Shown: positions 35,592 through 47,568 of the stretch, piece after piece
Layout of the letters: every line of letters starts with the position of its first letter
Position numbering within the stretch: position 1 is the stretch's first letter
Assembly (NCBI GenBank): GCA_003290165.1
Contig: QNQO01001156.1
Location: 124,001-188,000 of the forward strand
Source: Berberis thunbergii
Taxonomy: Eukaryota; Streptophyta; Magnoliopsida; Ranunculales; Berberidaceae
Length of the DNA: 64,000 nucleotides
Direction of reading: 5' to 3'
Translations under genes and position numbers: made by a program
The notes under the pieces: generated by a model
Databases searched by the model: none
Told to the model about the DNA's origin: nothing
The model's input: only the letters and a program-made list of their open reading frames with translations

Positions 35592-36072
35592 CTCAAGTCA
35601 CTTTGTTCCTCACTCGAGGACATCAATAATCAACCTCGGGAAGAAACTTCTTCAGTTGAAACTGTAAAAGATGATTCCCCAACAATCACGCAGAGGAAAT
35701 AGATCCTACACAAGACTATTGGGTCACTAATCGAAATCTACAGACGTAGTAATCATCGGAGAATTGCTCGAAGGTTTTGGCGTTTTCTATTTCTACATAT
35801 TGTGCCATGGATACTCATCTTGTTTCCATCTGTGGTCTTAAGCTTCAAAAGAAAAAAGTTCCCTTCTACCAGTTGTTTGTGCAAGAGAGATCCATTTCTT
35901 GGGAATTGACGATTTAGGGGTGCATCAAATTTTATTCATTGTAGCATTAATTTGGGCATTTGTTCAATGATATCTGTTGTTAATTTAATGGTTCTGATCA
36001 ATAATTGTGTTCTTGTTTAGTCCGTTGACAATTTCTATTATGCAATGAACTTCTTGTTGCATTGAATGGTGC

Positions 36073-36225
36073 TTGCATGGGTTTGTAGAGAATTTTGAAC
36101 TTGAAGAGATTGTAGAGAATTTCTGGCATTTGTTGATTTATATGAACTTGAGAGAGATATGTAGAGAATTTCTAGCATTTGTTGATTTATATGAACTTGA
36201 CAGAGATTGTAGAGAATTTTGGTTC
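36073..36225 (+). repeat. Short tandem repeat of about 65 bp
   Basis: GTAGAGAATTTCT(G/A)GCATTTG followed by TTGATTTATATGAACTTGA occurs in two adjacent full copies with a partial copy on each side. Non-coding. Confidence 0.7.
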
Positions 36226-36714
36226 AAGGCTAACAAGTCTTATTTATTCACACTTTTGAGTGACTTGTGAATAAAACACACAGATTATGTTCTTTGGTAT
36301 GATGTCGTCTCATTACAGGTGATTCAGATTCTTTGTAAACAAACTGAAATCTCATGTTATTCTTGTGCTTCATTCTTGCTCGAGAGGTAGCTTCATTCTT
36401 GCTTGAGTAGTAGCTTTAGGACCTATATATGTAACTTCTTTTTATCCATCTTTGCACATAAAAATACACCTCAAAATCCATTGAGTAACCTAAACATAAA
36501 AAGGCAGTTAAATGTTAGAAGTTTTATGAGCTGCTCAGCTTCACCTCTTCTCATATCCAATTCCTAAACTGGTATTACAATCGGCTTTTTCGTCACTTTT
36601 TATGAAAGAATCTTAACAATTGATAACCTTCCTAAAAGGGGTTTGATCGTTGCCAACTGCTGCCATATGGTGACATTATCTTCAATTGTAGGGGATCTAT
36701 TTTGTCTATAACCT

Positions 36715-37005
36715 TAACTCGACTTCAGCATTCATTTACAACATTTCAAAAACTGAACCTATCACCTATCACAAAACTGTGCCTGATTCATTTACTGAAT
36801 TCATAACCTGAACATAACCATTACATAACCTGCACATAAATTACAGCATAACCTGAACTCGACTTCAACATTCATTTACAGCATTTAAAAAACTGAACCT
36901 ATTACTAAACAAAACTGAACTGGATTCATAACCTGAACATAACCGTTACATAAATTGCAGCATAACCTGAACTAATGAACTAAACTTGAACATAACCATT
37001 ACATC
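36715..37005. repeat. Degenerate direct repeats
   Basis: Repeated strings such as CATAACCTGAACTCGACTTC, CATTCATTTACA and CTGAACATAACC occur two to four times. The region is inside the long-inverted-repeat element and shows no coding signal. Confidence 0.6.
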
Positions 37006-39016
37006 ATTTCAATAATATTTTAGCCTAAAATTCTGGCAGTAGCAGTACCATTGTAAAAACAACCTATAATTTGTAAAGTCCATGTCGTTGCTTGAACCTG
37101 GTGGTTGCAAAAATAAATAATAAAGATTAACAATGTATATTAAGCAAACATACAAATCATGAGTTTCATCCTTCAAGACGACAAACAGAGAATGAAAACA
37201 GTGAGGGGTTTTGCCTGAATCACTAAGTATGTAAATACAAATCACAATTTTCATCTCTTATTCACTAAATATGCTGACCAAACTATTTTATCTAAACAAT
37301 AATCACTAAATATCCATGAAACTTCTAGCAATACACATTTCATCATGACTACTACTTGGAGATGTAAATTTTTAATCAATCATACTACACAAATTCAAAG
37401 AAAAAATTTACATGAAAAATTCCATGAAACTTCACTAACTATTTTCATCGATGGAATGTTGTTGCCACCATTATCTAAAAACCCACCAAAAAAATCCCAG
37501 AAAAACATAGATGCAAACAAAGAAGAAAAACCCACCAAAACTCCCTCTATTGGAAGCACATTTGTGTCCACTATTTGAGAACTAAGTGAGATTGAAGCGC
37601 GGAGTGAAAATAAATAAATTTAATGATGTTGTTGAATTACTACTTTCCTCTTTGCATCTATGCCAAATTCCAACCAATGGATTCAAAAACATTAGATTAG
37701 GCAACCACCAATGGATTAAAAAAAAATTTACTTTGCTCTTTCTCTATTTTACTCTGTTAATTAGCAAACTAACAACCAATTCAGATTCCATAATGGGTGT
37801 TGTTGAATTACTACCAAAGGAGTATGGGTATGTTGTTGTTGAGATGGTTCTACTTGGAAACCCATCTCAATTTTTGGTGGATTAACAACCAAAAAGAAAT
37901 ACAAGGTCTTCTACCCAACCTTTATGCATTTGAAGCAAAGACAAGGATGTCAAGGCTTCTCAGTTGGATTCAACTAATCTACCAGACACCCCATTTTGAT
38001 TTTTTTCGGTTTTCATTGAGGATTTAGAGATCTTCATTTTTTTTTTTTTTGAATTGGTGGGCTGGGTTTGGTTTCCATGGTTGATGATTGATTCTTGTAA
38101 TTCAGACTCGTTCCCAATCGAGCTCACCACCACCACCACTCCAATCGGCCTTGCCACCATCACCACCCCTAAACCAACCCATCGGCCACCACATCCCCGT
38201 CACCACCACCACCACCACCACATATACCAACAAAGTGAAGAAAATTGGAGAGAATACGAAGTGGAAAAAAACTTGAAGCAAAGAAAGATTGGGAAGACAT
38301 GAAGCAAAGAACATGACAGAGCAACATGGAAAAGAAGGGGAGAAGAAGGATGTTACCTAAGAGAGTTGGGACAGAACCCTAGACTTCTCTTCAAGGTCTT
38401 TCAATCACCACGAAATCGAACACGACGGCTTTGAATCAACACAAAATCACTGAGAAACCCACCACTAGAAATCAACACGAAACCCACTGAGAAACCCTAG
38501 ATCTGAGGCTAGAAAGCTCTTCGAAGGGATGAAAAAGATCTTTGAAGAAAGTTTTCTTTGTCTTTGAATGGATGCCAAAAGTTGTTCTTCTTTGGCTTTT
38601 TCTGTTCATCTTTGTCTTCGAAGAGATGAAATTGGTGTGCAATCGTTTTTGGGGCTTATTCTGTTCTTCTTTGGCTTCTTGAGGACGCTGGCAAAGCTTC
38701 TTGGGGCGAGCGATTGCTAACGTCCGTCACCACCTGCTTGCATTTGCAACTGACCCTATCTTTAAAAAAAATACGTGCGAGGGAGACTCCCTCGCCCCTC
38801 CTTCGTTAGCTAGAATTGTTGCTTTTGTATTTCACCACCATCGTTTTCTTTTTTCATTTTTTATTTCCTTTTTCTTCTTCTTCTTTTTCCTCTCTCTCTC
38901 TCTCAAATTCGGTGCCATTTACTTCTAACCCAACACGTTGTTGCAAGAAGTTCAAACTTTCAAACTTGTAGTGTGAAAATTTAGGAGAGTAGAACTAGTG
39001 CATTTAGTTTACAACA

Positions 39017-39554
39017 ATTCTAGCTGGCCTGGGTCGAGCGCCTGGGTCACTGCCTCGACCCTCCTGGGCACGTGCGCCTGGGAGGGTGCCTGGGCACGTG
39101 CGCCTGTTTTGGCTCCAAAGAGTGAAATATTTCCCAATTTCAGATCTGGTTTGGCTCCAAATAGTGAAATATTTCCTCTCCTAAGACCCATTTCAGATCT
39201 GGTTTTTGAGGCATTTTTGGCTCAAAATTTCGACGAGGAAATACTCTCAGATTTTTGGCTCAAATCTAGGGTTAGAGATCGGGTGTTTAAGTCAGTTGTG
39301 AACATTCTGTGAGTCTGTGAGGAGTTTGTGAGTCTGTGATTTTTGAATCTCACTGGTGGTCGATTACTTTGTGTAGAGTCTGTAAGTCGATTGGAGCTTG
39401 AGAGGCTTGATTTGGAGAGTGGTTGTTTGGCTCAAACTTTCGACAAGGAGAAACTCTAAGGACGATCAAGACTGGAGAAGGAGAAGCTGGGGTCTGTGTT
39501 TCTCACCCACCCATTTGATCTGTTTCCTTATAAAGTTTCGTTTTTTATTTTTTG

Positions 39555-39589
<35 letters not shown>

Positions 39590-42084
39590 ATTTATTTGGG
39601 GGTGCTGATTTGAGCGTTTGAGTTCGAATTCATGGTTTTTTTTTGTGAAATTGGAGACTGGGATATTAGTAATGTCATAAAGTCTACAACCCATCACCCT
39701 ATCTCATTGGATTTCACTACCACCACCACCACTATGATCCATGAAGAAAATTTCAAGACCTTTTTTTTTAGCAGAACTTATTGAACGTATTCATTCATTG
39801 ATTTTATTTGAAAAGTAGGCAGATAGTCTGATGGGAGGGGAAGAGTGCATTAGTGATGAGATTGCTCTCCCACTTTGGAGCTACAAACAAACAACTGTTC
39901 AAGGTGAGCATTCAACGGAGCCCTCTTTCTAGTTCTCTCTATTCAATAAATTTGATTGAATGACAAGGGGGTCCAGTCCTCGACTCTATCCATTTAAAGG
40001 AGGAAAAAGTACACCCTCATGGCCACTGTGGCCTCATTGGTAATACCTAAAACAGAAGAAATTGTTCACCACATGCATGAGCTGAGCTTTACCACCACTA
40101 TGTAGTGAGTGAATAGCTATAAGCTAGCAGACTTGCTTTCTAGATGCCTTACCTTTGTGTGGTCAATTCTCTCCATTTTTTTAACTGACAGTCGTTGAAT
40201 AAGATGGGCAACTTCACCACATTGCCTTGTTCAGGCAAAACTTTTGCTTGTTGGAGGGGTCTTTTAGTGTCATGGGTTCATCAGTCTTTTGCCCAGATTC
40301 CTAATTTGGTCTTTTGATGCTGAAATCTTTGAATAAAATTTGTAGTGTTATTGTACCTTGCCATGTTTTGTTTCCTTCTTGTTAGATCAACAATTAGCAT
40401 GGGTGCTTTATGGTCTGGCCAATTGCAAGTGTTGAAGATTCAGAATTTTATCTTGAAATCATAGGTGGAACAGACATTGCATATGAGAGTGTTTAAGATG
40501 CCTATCTGTGAATTTTATGGTTGGGCCAATTGCAAGTGTTGAAGATTCTAGTGCTCTGGACCCTGTGGAGTTGCTATTTTGTGGATGCTGCTCTGTCTCA
40601 ACCTAACTTCTGTTGGATGCTAAAATTTTGTTGCTGAAATTGTATGCCATCAGACTGAAATTTTGGATGTTGAATTGTTGCTGAGTTTTTGTTAAGGATG
40701 CATGATTGCTCGAAAACCTTTATTGATTACTCTTCCTGCAAGGTTTTCCAGCTTTGTTCCAACTCCTAACGAGACCGATGTGGTGGATTGTTCAATGTGA
40801 GATGCAATTTCAGTTTGTTGTGCTTTTAATTTGAGATAGACTGGGTTTGGTGGCACTTGCATCCAAAGAAATATCACTTCGGCTTTTTGTTTGTCATATT
40901 ATTGTTTTGATCTGTTGTGTGCCTTTTGTCCATCTGAAACAAAACATCCACTGAGAACATCAAAATACACCCAACTAGACCCACCTCAAGATCCAAAACT
41001 TGCAAACAAAATAAATGAAACAAAACCCAGATTCCCATTTCCAACAAAAACACCAAAATCTACAAAAGTGAGGTTTTTCTCATAAAACCAGAGAACCCCA
41101 TCATGGGTTACAGTCTCTCCTGCCCCTTTTTTTTTTCACAAAATCATTAAAACCCATGTCTCAAATCAGCTTGGGATTTGAAAAACTGAGAAAACCCCAT
41201 TATCGGTTCATAAATTCTACATGGTGGCAATTTTATAACAAGAAGACTATAGCAATTTTACATGGTAGCAATTTCATACATGTTTTTGAAGCCTTTGTAA
41301 GAAGATTATAGTGTTTACTTGCTTTGAAGAAGCAATATTTCAAGAACTTGCAAAATGAAGATGAAGCACAATAGAAGGAAAAGCACAAAATGAAGCAAAA
41401 ATCCTCAAAATCACAAAATGAAGCACAATCATTCAAACCCAACACAACCCTAATACCCCTTTCATTGTTTGCTTTTTATCAGACTCAAGCAAGTCTACCC
41501 AAGCTAAAACCAAAGGAGAAGAAGATAAATACTTGATTTTTATCACCAAATCGAACAGAGAAGATGAAAAACAATCATTGTGTGATGAAATTAACAGTGG
41601 CTTAGCAACAAATATCAACAAAAGAAGGGGGGGAAATGAACCAACCTTGTTAACAAAAGAGAGGGGAAATGAATGATCTTAACTAGGTTTTCTCAAATCT
41701 GGACAAGGGATACGATCTGTTGTGTATCGACCCAAGTTTGCTTGCTTTGAAGAAGGAAGTAGATCCTATGGGGAAGCACTGATGACCCTCACAAACGGAA
41801 CAATAAGAAGATCCTTTGCTTGCTTATCTGTCGAGCTTTGGTCGAGTTTCATTTGGGGAGAGGGTGATTTCGAGCTTAGCTTCGGTCGATTTCTTCGTTT
41901 GGGGAGAGGGAAATCAGTCTTCTCTTCTCTGTGGAGATGTATTTGGGGAGAGGGAGACTGTTCCCTCCCTCCTTAAATTTCAGCCCCAATTCGATTTCCC
42001 TTTTTTTTTTTTTTTTACAAAGCTCATGCACGTGCGAGGGAGCGTCCAGGCAGTGGCCCAGGCACAAACCCAGGCTGTGTAGAA
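39017..42084. mobile_element. Second inverted-repeat element, no transposase seen
   Basis: The left end AATTCTAGCTGGCCTGGGTCG and the inverted right end (complement of 42025-42084) share CCTGGGT, GCCTGGG(T/C)CACTGCCT and GCACGTGC in order over about 70 bp. The left end also has the CTGGGCACGTGCGCCTG string twice, and a repeat of about 41 bp (GTGAAATATTTCC blocks) at 39111-39200. The interior holds an (AT)n tract at 39557-39586 and no recognised protein. No TSD was found. The outermost AATTCTA matches the ends of the 34025-38818 element. Confidence 0.45.
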
Positions 42085-42269
42085 TTTTTTTATAGTTTGT
42101 TCTTCACTTTATTGGCAAGGGAGACAACACATATTTCTAGAAAGAACCATGGCACCCAACAAAACTGCTCATGAATGAGTTTCCACCAAGTACTCCACTA
42201 TGATTCCATCCTCCATCGAGATGCAAAAGTGAGCACCATTATAAGAAATGGAATCTAGCAGATTTTTGC

Positions 42270-42639
42270 TCACATACTAAAATTAGTTAGCGAGATTGCA
42301 ATTGATCTAGAAAGTATTGAAATTGATCCCCTTGGGGAGGATGAGATTATATGGGTTGTGGAACCTAAGTGTTACTCAATAAAGTGTACTTACAAAAAAA
42401 ATCATATAGTAGGAATGGATCAACATTGTATGGTCCAAAGACAATGGTTCCCCGTCATAGTTTTTCATCACTTCGCTGAATCTAAACCACACGCTCAAAA
42501 CACTTACTAAACTCACTACTTGGGGAAAATCCACCTCTGATCTATGCCCTCTATGCTCGAGTGAATCTAAAACTATCTCCCATCTACTCTTTGCACGCAC
42601 GTACTCCTCTTATGTTTGGTCTAACATTTTACAACTATT
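42270..42639 (+). pseudogene. LINE (non-LTR) retrotransposon remnant, zf-RVT region
   Basis: A broken plus-strand frame reads like the C-terminal zinc-binding region of plant LINE ORF2: IIWVVEPKCYSIKCTYK, then TTWGKSTSDLCPLCSSES, then HLLFARTYSSYVWSNI. The CPLC…H arrangement is the zf-RVT signature. The frame has stops and frameshifts. It is interrupted by the Copia element at 42640 and continues at 46844. Confidence 0.7.
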
Positions 42640-43336
42640 TGTTGGGACAAATACCAATAAAACAATACCGAAGAAATAATTTAAAACAATAATAAACGAG
42701 ACACCAAGATTTACGTGGAAAACCCTTCAATGTGAAGGGAAAAACCACGGGACAAATATGAGAAAATCCACTAATCAAATAAGAAGATGTACAATAACTT
42801 CTCAAGATTTTTTCCCAAAGCTTGAGTAATACAAGGAGTAAATAACACGGGTTACCTCACAGCAAATTAACCCAAAAGCTCCTTCAACTTCTTCTACCAA
42901 ATCAATCAACAAAACTAAGTCGATATCGCAACCACGCGTCACACTTTGTCGCACAAAATTGCGCCCAAAGAATCAGACACAAAGTCACCGTCCACACGCA
43001 CACAGCCGCACCAAACACCAAAGAGAATACTATGTTCTCTGTTGCTTATTCACGTTGCAGCTTCTCTAAAAACATTATATCATAAAACTTTGTATTATGC
43101 ACCTATTTATACTTGTTTGCAGCCACCCAAAAAGAAACTTGTTTCTATTCAATTAACTAGGTGTCAAATAGAACTTTGTTTCTATTTAATTAACACCGCC
43201 TCAAATAAAACTTTGTTTCTATTTATTTCTATTTTTGTTTCTTATTGAAAACATTTTTTTCTTATTCAATCAAACTTGAAATTATGTTTGATTACTTACC
43301 AAAGTTGGATCAACCCTAAAGGGCTGGACTTCAACA
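42640..43336 (-). repeat. 3' LTR of the minus-strand Copia element
   Basis: 697 bp, TGTTGGGACAAATACC to GGACTTCAACA. It pairs with 46158-46843; visible differences are scattered substitutions and small indels. Confidence 0.9.
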
Positions 43337-43382
43337 AATCTCCCCCTCCAGACCATTAGGGAAGAATCACCGCCTAATCATA

Positions 43383-46082
43383 TTAGGCCATTCCAATGAG
43401 TTCTCTACAGAACTCATGTTTTCCTTTTGGAACTACTTTTGTCATCTTCACCACGGGTGAGAATATCTCATCAAAATCTATCCCCTTATTTTGCGCAAAG
43501 CCTTTTACCACTAACCGAGCTTTGTGCTTCACATTCTTTCCATCACCATCATTTTTCAATTTGTACACCTATTTGTTCTTCAAAGGTTTTCTACCTTTTG
43601 GAATCTCAACTAAATCATAAGTACCATTCTTATGCAAGTAACTCGTCTTTTCTTGCATAGCTTTCATCGAGCTATCTTTATCTTTATGATCTAGTACTTC
43701 TTGAAAATTTTCTAGTTCACCTTCTTTTATAAGGAAAACATACTCATCATTGGGGTACCTCTTTGAAGGTTGGCGCTCTCTGCTAGACCTTCTTAATTGA
43801 GGCTCTACTTTCTTGCTGAAGGGGTTGCTCTTCATGCACATTCTCATCTATTTCTACATGATCATCATTAACAACTTCATTTTATGGCATATGGTCACCA
43901 ACTATATCATTTTGCATCTCTCCCCCATTTTCAACATGCGACAAAGGAGGAGGAAGAAGTGTAAGAATCTGCTACTTCATTATTTATCTGCTTGGGCTTT
44001 TCAATTTTCTCAAAATCTGCAATGGTATGATCTTCATAAAATACCACATCTTTGTTTCTACTAATTTTCTTATTCTCAGGATCCCATAATCTGTAGCCAA
44101 ACTGCTCATTTCCATAACCAATGAAAATACATGGAGATGCCTTCTCATCAAGCTTTAATCTCTTCTCCTTCGGTACATGAACAAAAGCTTTATAGCCAAA
44201 TACCTTCAGATGAGAGTATGAACTATCTTTTCCTCTCCACACTCTTTCTGGAATCTTACCATCTAAAGGAAATGAAGGAGACTTGTTGATGAGATAACAC
44301 GCTGTACTAGCAGCTTCAGACCAGAACTCTTTTGGCAATTTAGCCATGTGAAGCATGCATCTCACCTTTTCTACAATAGCCCGGTTCATTTTTTCTATTA
44401 TGCCATTATGTTGTGGAGTGTCAGGAAATGTCTTTTCATGCCATATAGCAAACTTACTACAATAAGCTTTAAATTCTTTTGATGTGTACTCGCCACCATT
44501 ATCACTGCGAAAACTGCTGAAATAGCTGAAAAACCTGGTCCTTAGATTTGATAAAATATATCCACACCTTTCTTGATGCATCATCAATAAATGTCAAGAA
44601 ATATCTACTACCACCAAGAGATTCTACTTCAATGGGACTACAAACATCAGTGTAAACCAAATCCAACAACCCATATTTTCTTTTTGATGATCTACGAAAT
44701 GCAACTCTATGATGTTTACCAAATAAACAGTAATCACAGGGGTTAAAAGGAGTATACTTCAAGGGGGGAATTGATTTAGTATTTTCTAAGAGTTGCATAC
44801 ATTTCTCATTCATCTGTGCAAGTCACATATGCTACAAGTTTGTAGAAGAACCATCTTTAGCTGCATTCAAACCAGTCTTACACAATTTCACCTGAGTCTT
44901 GTATAGTGTGCAACACGCCTTACCCTTTGCCACAACAAGTGAACATTTGGTAAGTTTCCATGCACCATTACCAAAATAATTAATATACCCATGTTTATCC
45001 AAAACAAGTCCAAAAATCAGGTTCAGACGAAGATCAGGAACATGACGTACATCTTTCAAAGTCAATGTGCACCCCATATTAGTTTGCACACACACATCAC
45101 ATATTCCCATTATTTTACAGTTGCTAGTGTTTCCCATCTTCACACTGCCAAAATCTCCTGCTCTATTAGTAGTGAAATAGTTTTTCCTTGGGGTTGCATG
45201 ATAAGATGCACCAGTGTCAATAATCCATTCGCTTTCTTCATTTGCAACATGCAAACATTCACCTTCGCCATACAAAAGAGCCATGGGTTCATCAGTAACA
45301 GCAGTTGTAGCTTCTTTACTATCAAAATTCTTCACTTTTCCCTCTTTCAAATCTCTTTTCTAACTATAACATTGTTTTCTGAAATAGCCTGGTTTACCAC
45401 AATAATGACGCTTAAAACTTCTATCTCTCGACTTTAATCTTCCTCTTGACTTATTACGGTTTTTATCATAACCATGATATATTTTTTTTCTCTCCCCCTA
45501 TTTTCAGTCACAAGTGCTTGGGAATGATCAGTATCGGCAGACTTCCTTCTAGTGTCTTCATTAAATAAACTACCGGTAACGAACTCCATGGTAAGTTGTC
45601 AATTCGGTGCCGAATTACTAACCGACACCACCAATGTTTCCCAACTATCTGGTAATGAGCTAAGAAGTAATAGTTTTTGCATTTCATCATCTAACATTAT
45701 CTTCATGTTGGATAACTGATTCACCACACTTTGCACCTCATTCAAGTGCTAAGCAATAGAACTACCTTCCTTGAATTTCAAGTTCACTAACTTCCTGATC
45801 AAGAAGGCCTTGTTTGCATGAGTTTTCCTTTCATATAAATTCTAGAGTTTGGTCCAAAGAGCATGTGCAGACATCTCAGCTGACACATGATGAAATACCG
45901 AATCATCTAACCATTGCCTGATGTGACCAATAGCCTTTCTGTTTAATTTCTTCAACTCTTCTTCTGACATATCCTTGGGTTTAGCTGCATCTCCCTCAAT
46001 TCGAGGGTACAAATCCTTACAGTATAATATGTCTTCCATCTTGGCTTTCCAAATAACATAGTTTGAGCCATTAAGGCTAATC
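43383..46082 (-). pseudogene. Copia gag-pol of the minus-strand element
   Basis: Gag (46082-45360) starts near MEDILYCKDLYPRIEGD with in-frame stops; a zinc-knuckle region lies near 45420. Protease 45350-44832 has WIIDTGASYHATPRKNYF. Pre-integrase and integrase 44813-43931 have CDYCLFGKHHRVAF, VYTDVCSPIEVES (first Asp), RSDNGGEYTS (second Asp) and PQHNGIIEKMNR (Glu), so the DDE triad is visible although a frame break lies near 44510. Then come the linker (43847-43569) and only the first RT motif (43568-43383, KARLVVKGFAQNKGIDFDE). After that the sequence passes almost directly to the purine tract, so the polymerase catalytic part is absent. Confidence 0.88.
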
Positions 46083-46142
46083 ATCCTTGTATTGTTGTTA
46101 TTCTCCTTGTCAACTCTCTTAATTGACAAACTCCCAACAATT

Positions 46143-46154
46143 GCTCTGATACCA
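46143..46154 (-). other. Primer-binding site of the minus-strand Copia element
   Basis: The complement reads TGGTATCAGAGC, matching the 3' end of plant initiator Met-tRNA, 3 bp from the 5' LTR boundary. Confidence 0.88.
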
Positions 46155-46157
46155 CTT

Positions 46158-46843
46158 TTTTGGGACAAATACCAAGGAAATAATCTAAAGCAATAATAAA
46201 CGACACACCAAGATTTACGTGGAAAACCCTTCAATGTGAAGGGAAAAACCATGGGACAAATTCTAGAGAATCCACTAATCAAATAAGAAGAAGTACAATA
46301 ACTTCTCAAGTTTTTTGCCCAAAGCTTGAGTAATACAAAAAGTAAATAACACGGGTTACCTCACAGGAAATTAACCTAAAAGCTCCTTCAACTTCTTCTA
46401 CCAAATCATTCAAGAAAACTAAGTCGATATCGCAGCCACGCGTGTCACACTTTGTCGCACAAAGTCGTGCCCAACGAATCAGAAACAAAGTCACTGTCCA
46501 AGCGCACACAGTGGCACCAAACACCAAAGAGAATACTATGTTCTCTGTTGCTTATTCACGCAACAACTTCTCTGAAAACACTATATCATAAAACTTTGTA
46601 TTATGCACCTATTTATACTTGTTTGCAACCACCCAAATAGAACCTTGTTTCTATTGAATTAACCAGTTGCCAAATAGAACTTTGTTTTTATTTATTTAAC
46701 ATCGCCTCAAATAGAACTTTGTTTCTATTTATTTCTGTTTTTGTTTCTTATTAAAAACCTTTTTTTCCTCATTCAACCAAACTTGAAATTATGTTTGATT
46801 ACTTACCGAAGTTGGATCCACCCTAATGGGTTGGACCTCAACA
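46158..46843 (-). repeat. 5' LTR of the minus-strand Copia element
   Basis: 686 bp. Its inner end reads TTTTGGGAC instead of TGTTGGGAC, so the terminal TG is mutated. The outer end CTCAACA is followed by TSD CTATT. Confidence 0.88.
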
Positions 46844-47060
46844 CTATTTGGGGCTATAACAAATAGATGCTCAGTCAGATTAGGAGATAATGTGGTGCAA
46901 TAGCCACTTTGCATGCAGGCAACATTGAGAACTCTTTGTCGAAGTTGGCTCTTAATGCAACCATCTACCACATATGGAGTGAGTGTAATAGGAGACTGTA
47001 CCAAAATTTACAAATCACTGGATTCGAATTGGTTAGCAGAATATACGAGGAAATAACAAG
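46844..47060 (+). pseudogene. LINE remnant, continuation after the Copia insertion
   Basis: A frame near 46940-47050 reads KLALNATIYHIWSECNRRLY, typical of the extreme C-terminus of plant LINE ORF2 (known form: YHIWxERNxRxF). It resumes after the TSD CTATT. No poly-A tail recognised. Confidence 0.65.
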
Positions 47061-47275
47061 GTTGAAGATGTAAGTCATGGAGAAAACTATTTTCGATAGT
47101 GATGGGGATCATCAACAATTCGATAGATGGAAGCTTGATATGCACTTCCAGTGGCACAAAGCAAATACAACTAGATCCTTAATTATAGAGTCTTGTTGGT
47201 GTTTACGGTGTAGTGCTACGTAGTGACCAAGATTTTGTCACTGCTGCATGCACAAGTTCCTCAATTAGTCACTCC

Positions 47276-47531
47276 TGTTGAGTATTAAACTTGTTTTTTT
47301 ATGAAGGGTATCTACAAGGTTGGAGATATAAGTTTGGAATAGGAATAGGCACCTTTAATATTAATTTATATTTGTATATTGAAATATGAAAAGCCTATCT
47401 TGAGAAAGTGAAAAGTCACCCCTAGAAAGATCTAATGGCTGTATAAATAGTGAAGTTGTAATTGGTTTGTTCAAGCAAGTAGAAATGAAAATTTGAGTTT
47501 AAGAATCCAAATATCTCTTCTTCTTCCAACA
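47276..47531 (+). repeat. 5' LTR of the plus-strand Copia element
   Basis: 256 bp, TGTTGAGTATTAAAC to CTTCCAACA. It contains TATAAATAG near 47439, a likely LTR TATA box. Confidence 0.9.
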
Positions 47532-47535
47532 AATT

Positions 47536-47547
47536 TGGTATCAGAGC
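47536..47547 (+). other. Primer-binding site of the plus-strand Copia element
   Basis: TGGTATCAGAGC, complementary to initiator Met-tRNA, 4 bp after the 5' LTR. Confidence 0.9.
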
Positions 47548-47568
47548 ACATCAAAATTTCTCTAAGTG

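Larger units (their letters stand above)
34025..38818. mobile_element. Long-terminal-inverted-repeat element (Mutator-like candidate), no transposase
   Basis: The left part (34163-34740) and the right part (38185-38805) are inverted copies. Shared strings are GCGAGGGAG(C/T)CTCCCTCGCAC at the outer side, CTGTCCCAA(T/C)TCTCT(C/T)AGGTAA further in, and CAATTTTCTTCACTTTGTTG followed by a (GGT)n tract innermost. Outer limits are AATTCTAG (left) and CTAGAATT (right), taken as the element ends. TIRs this long are typical of Mutator-like elements. A 9-bp TSD was not found and no transposase domain is visible, so the superfamily is uncertain. Both TIRs carry an exon-like end with a GT donor facing inward. 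Confidence 0.55.
42640..46843 (-). mobile_element. Ty1/Copia element with LTRs, pol 3' half deleted
   Basis: LTRs are at 42640-43336 and 46158-46843, with perfect TSD CTATT (42635-42639 and 46844-46848). The primer-binding site is the complement of 46143-46154 (TGGTATCAGAGC, Met-tRNA type), adjacent to the right (5') LTR. A purine tract complementary to 43337-43350 lies next to the left (3') LTR. The internal region of about 2.8 kb lacks most of RT and all of RNase H. It is related to the element at 1-2148. Confidence 0.93.

Noticed and set aside
40891..41085. Plus-strand frame of 64 codons in the second inverted-repeat element
   Set aside because: No recognised family, an overlapping frame on the other strand and no splice or promoter context.
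43396..43660. Plus-strand frames in the Copia element at 42640
   Set aside because: Shadows of the minus-strand RT/linker region.
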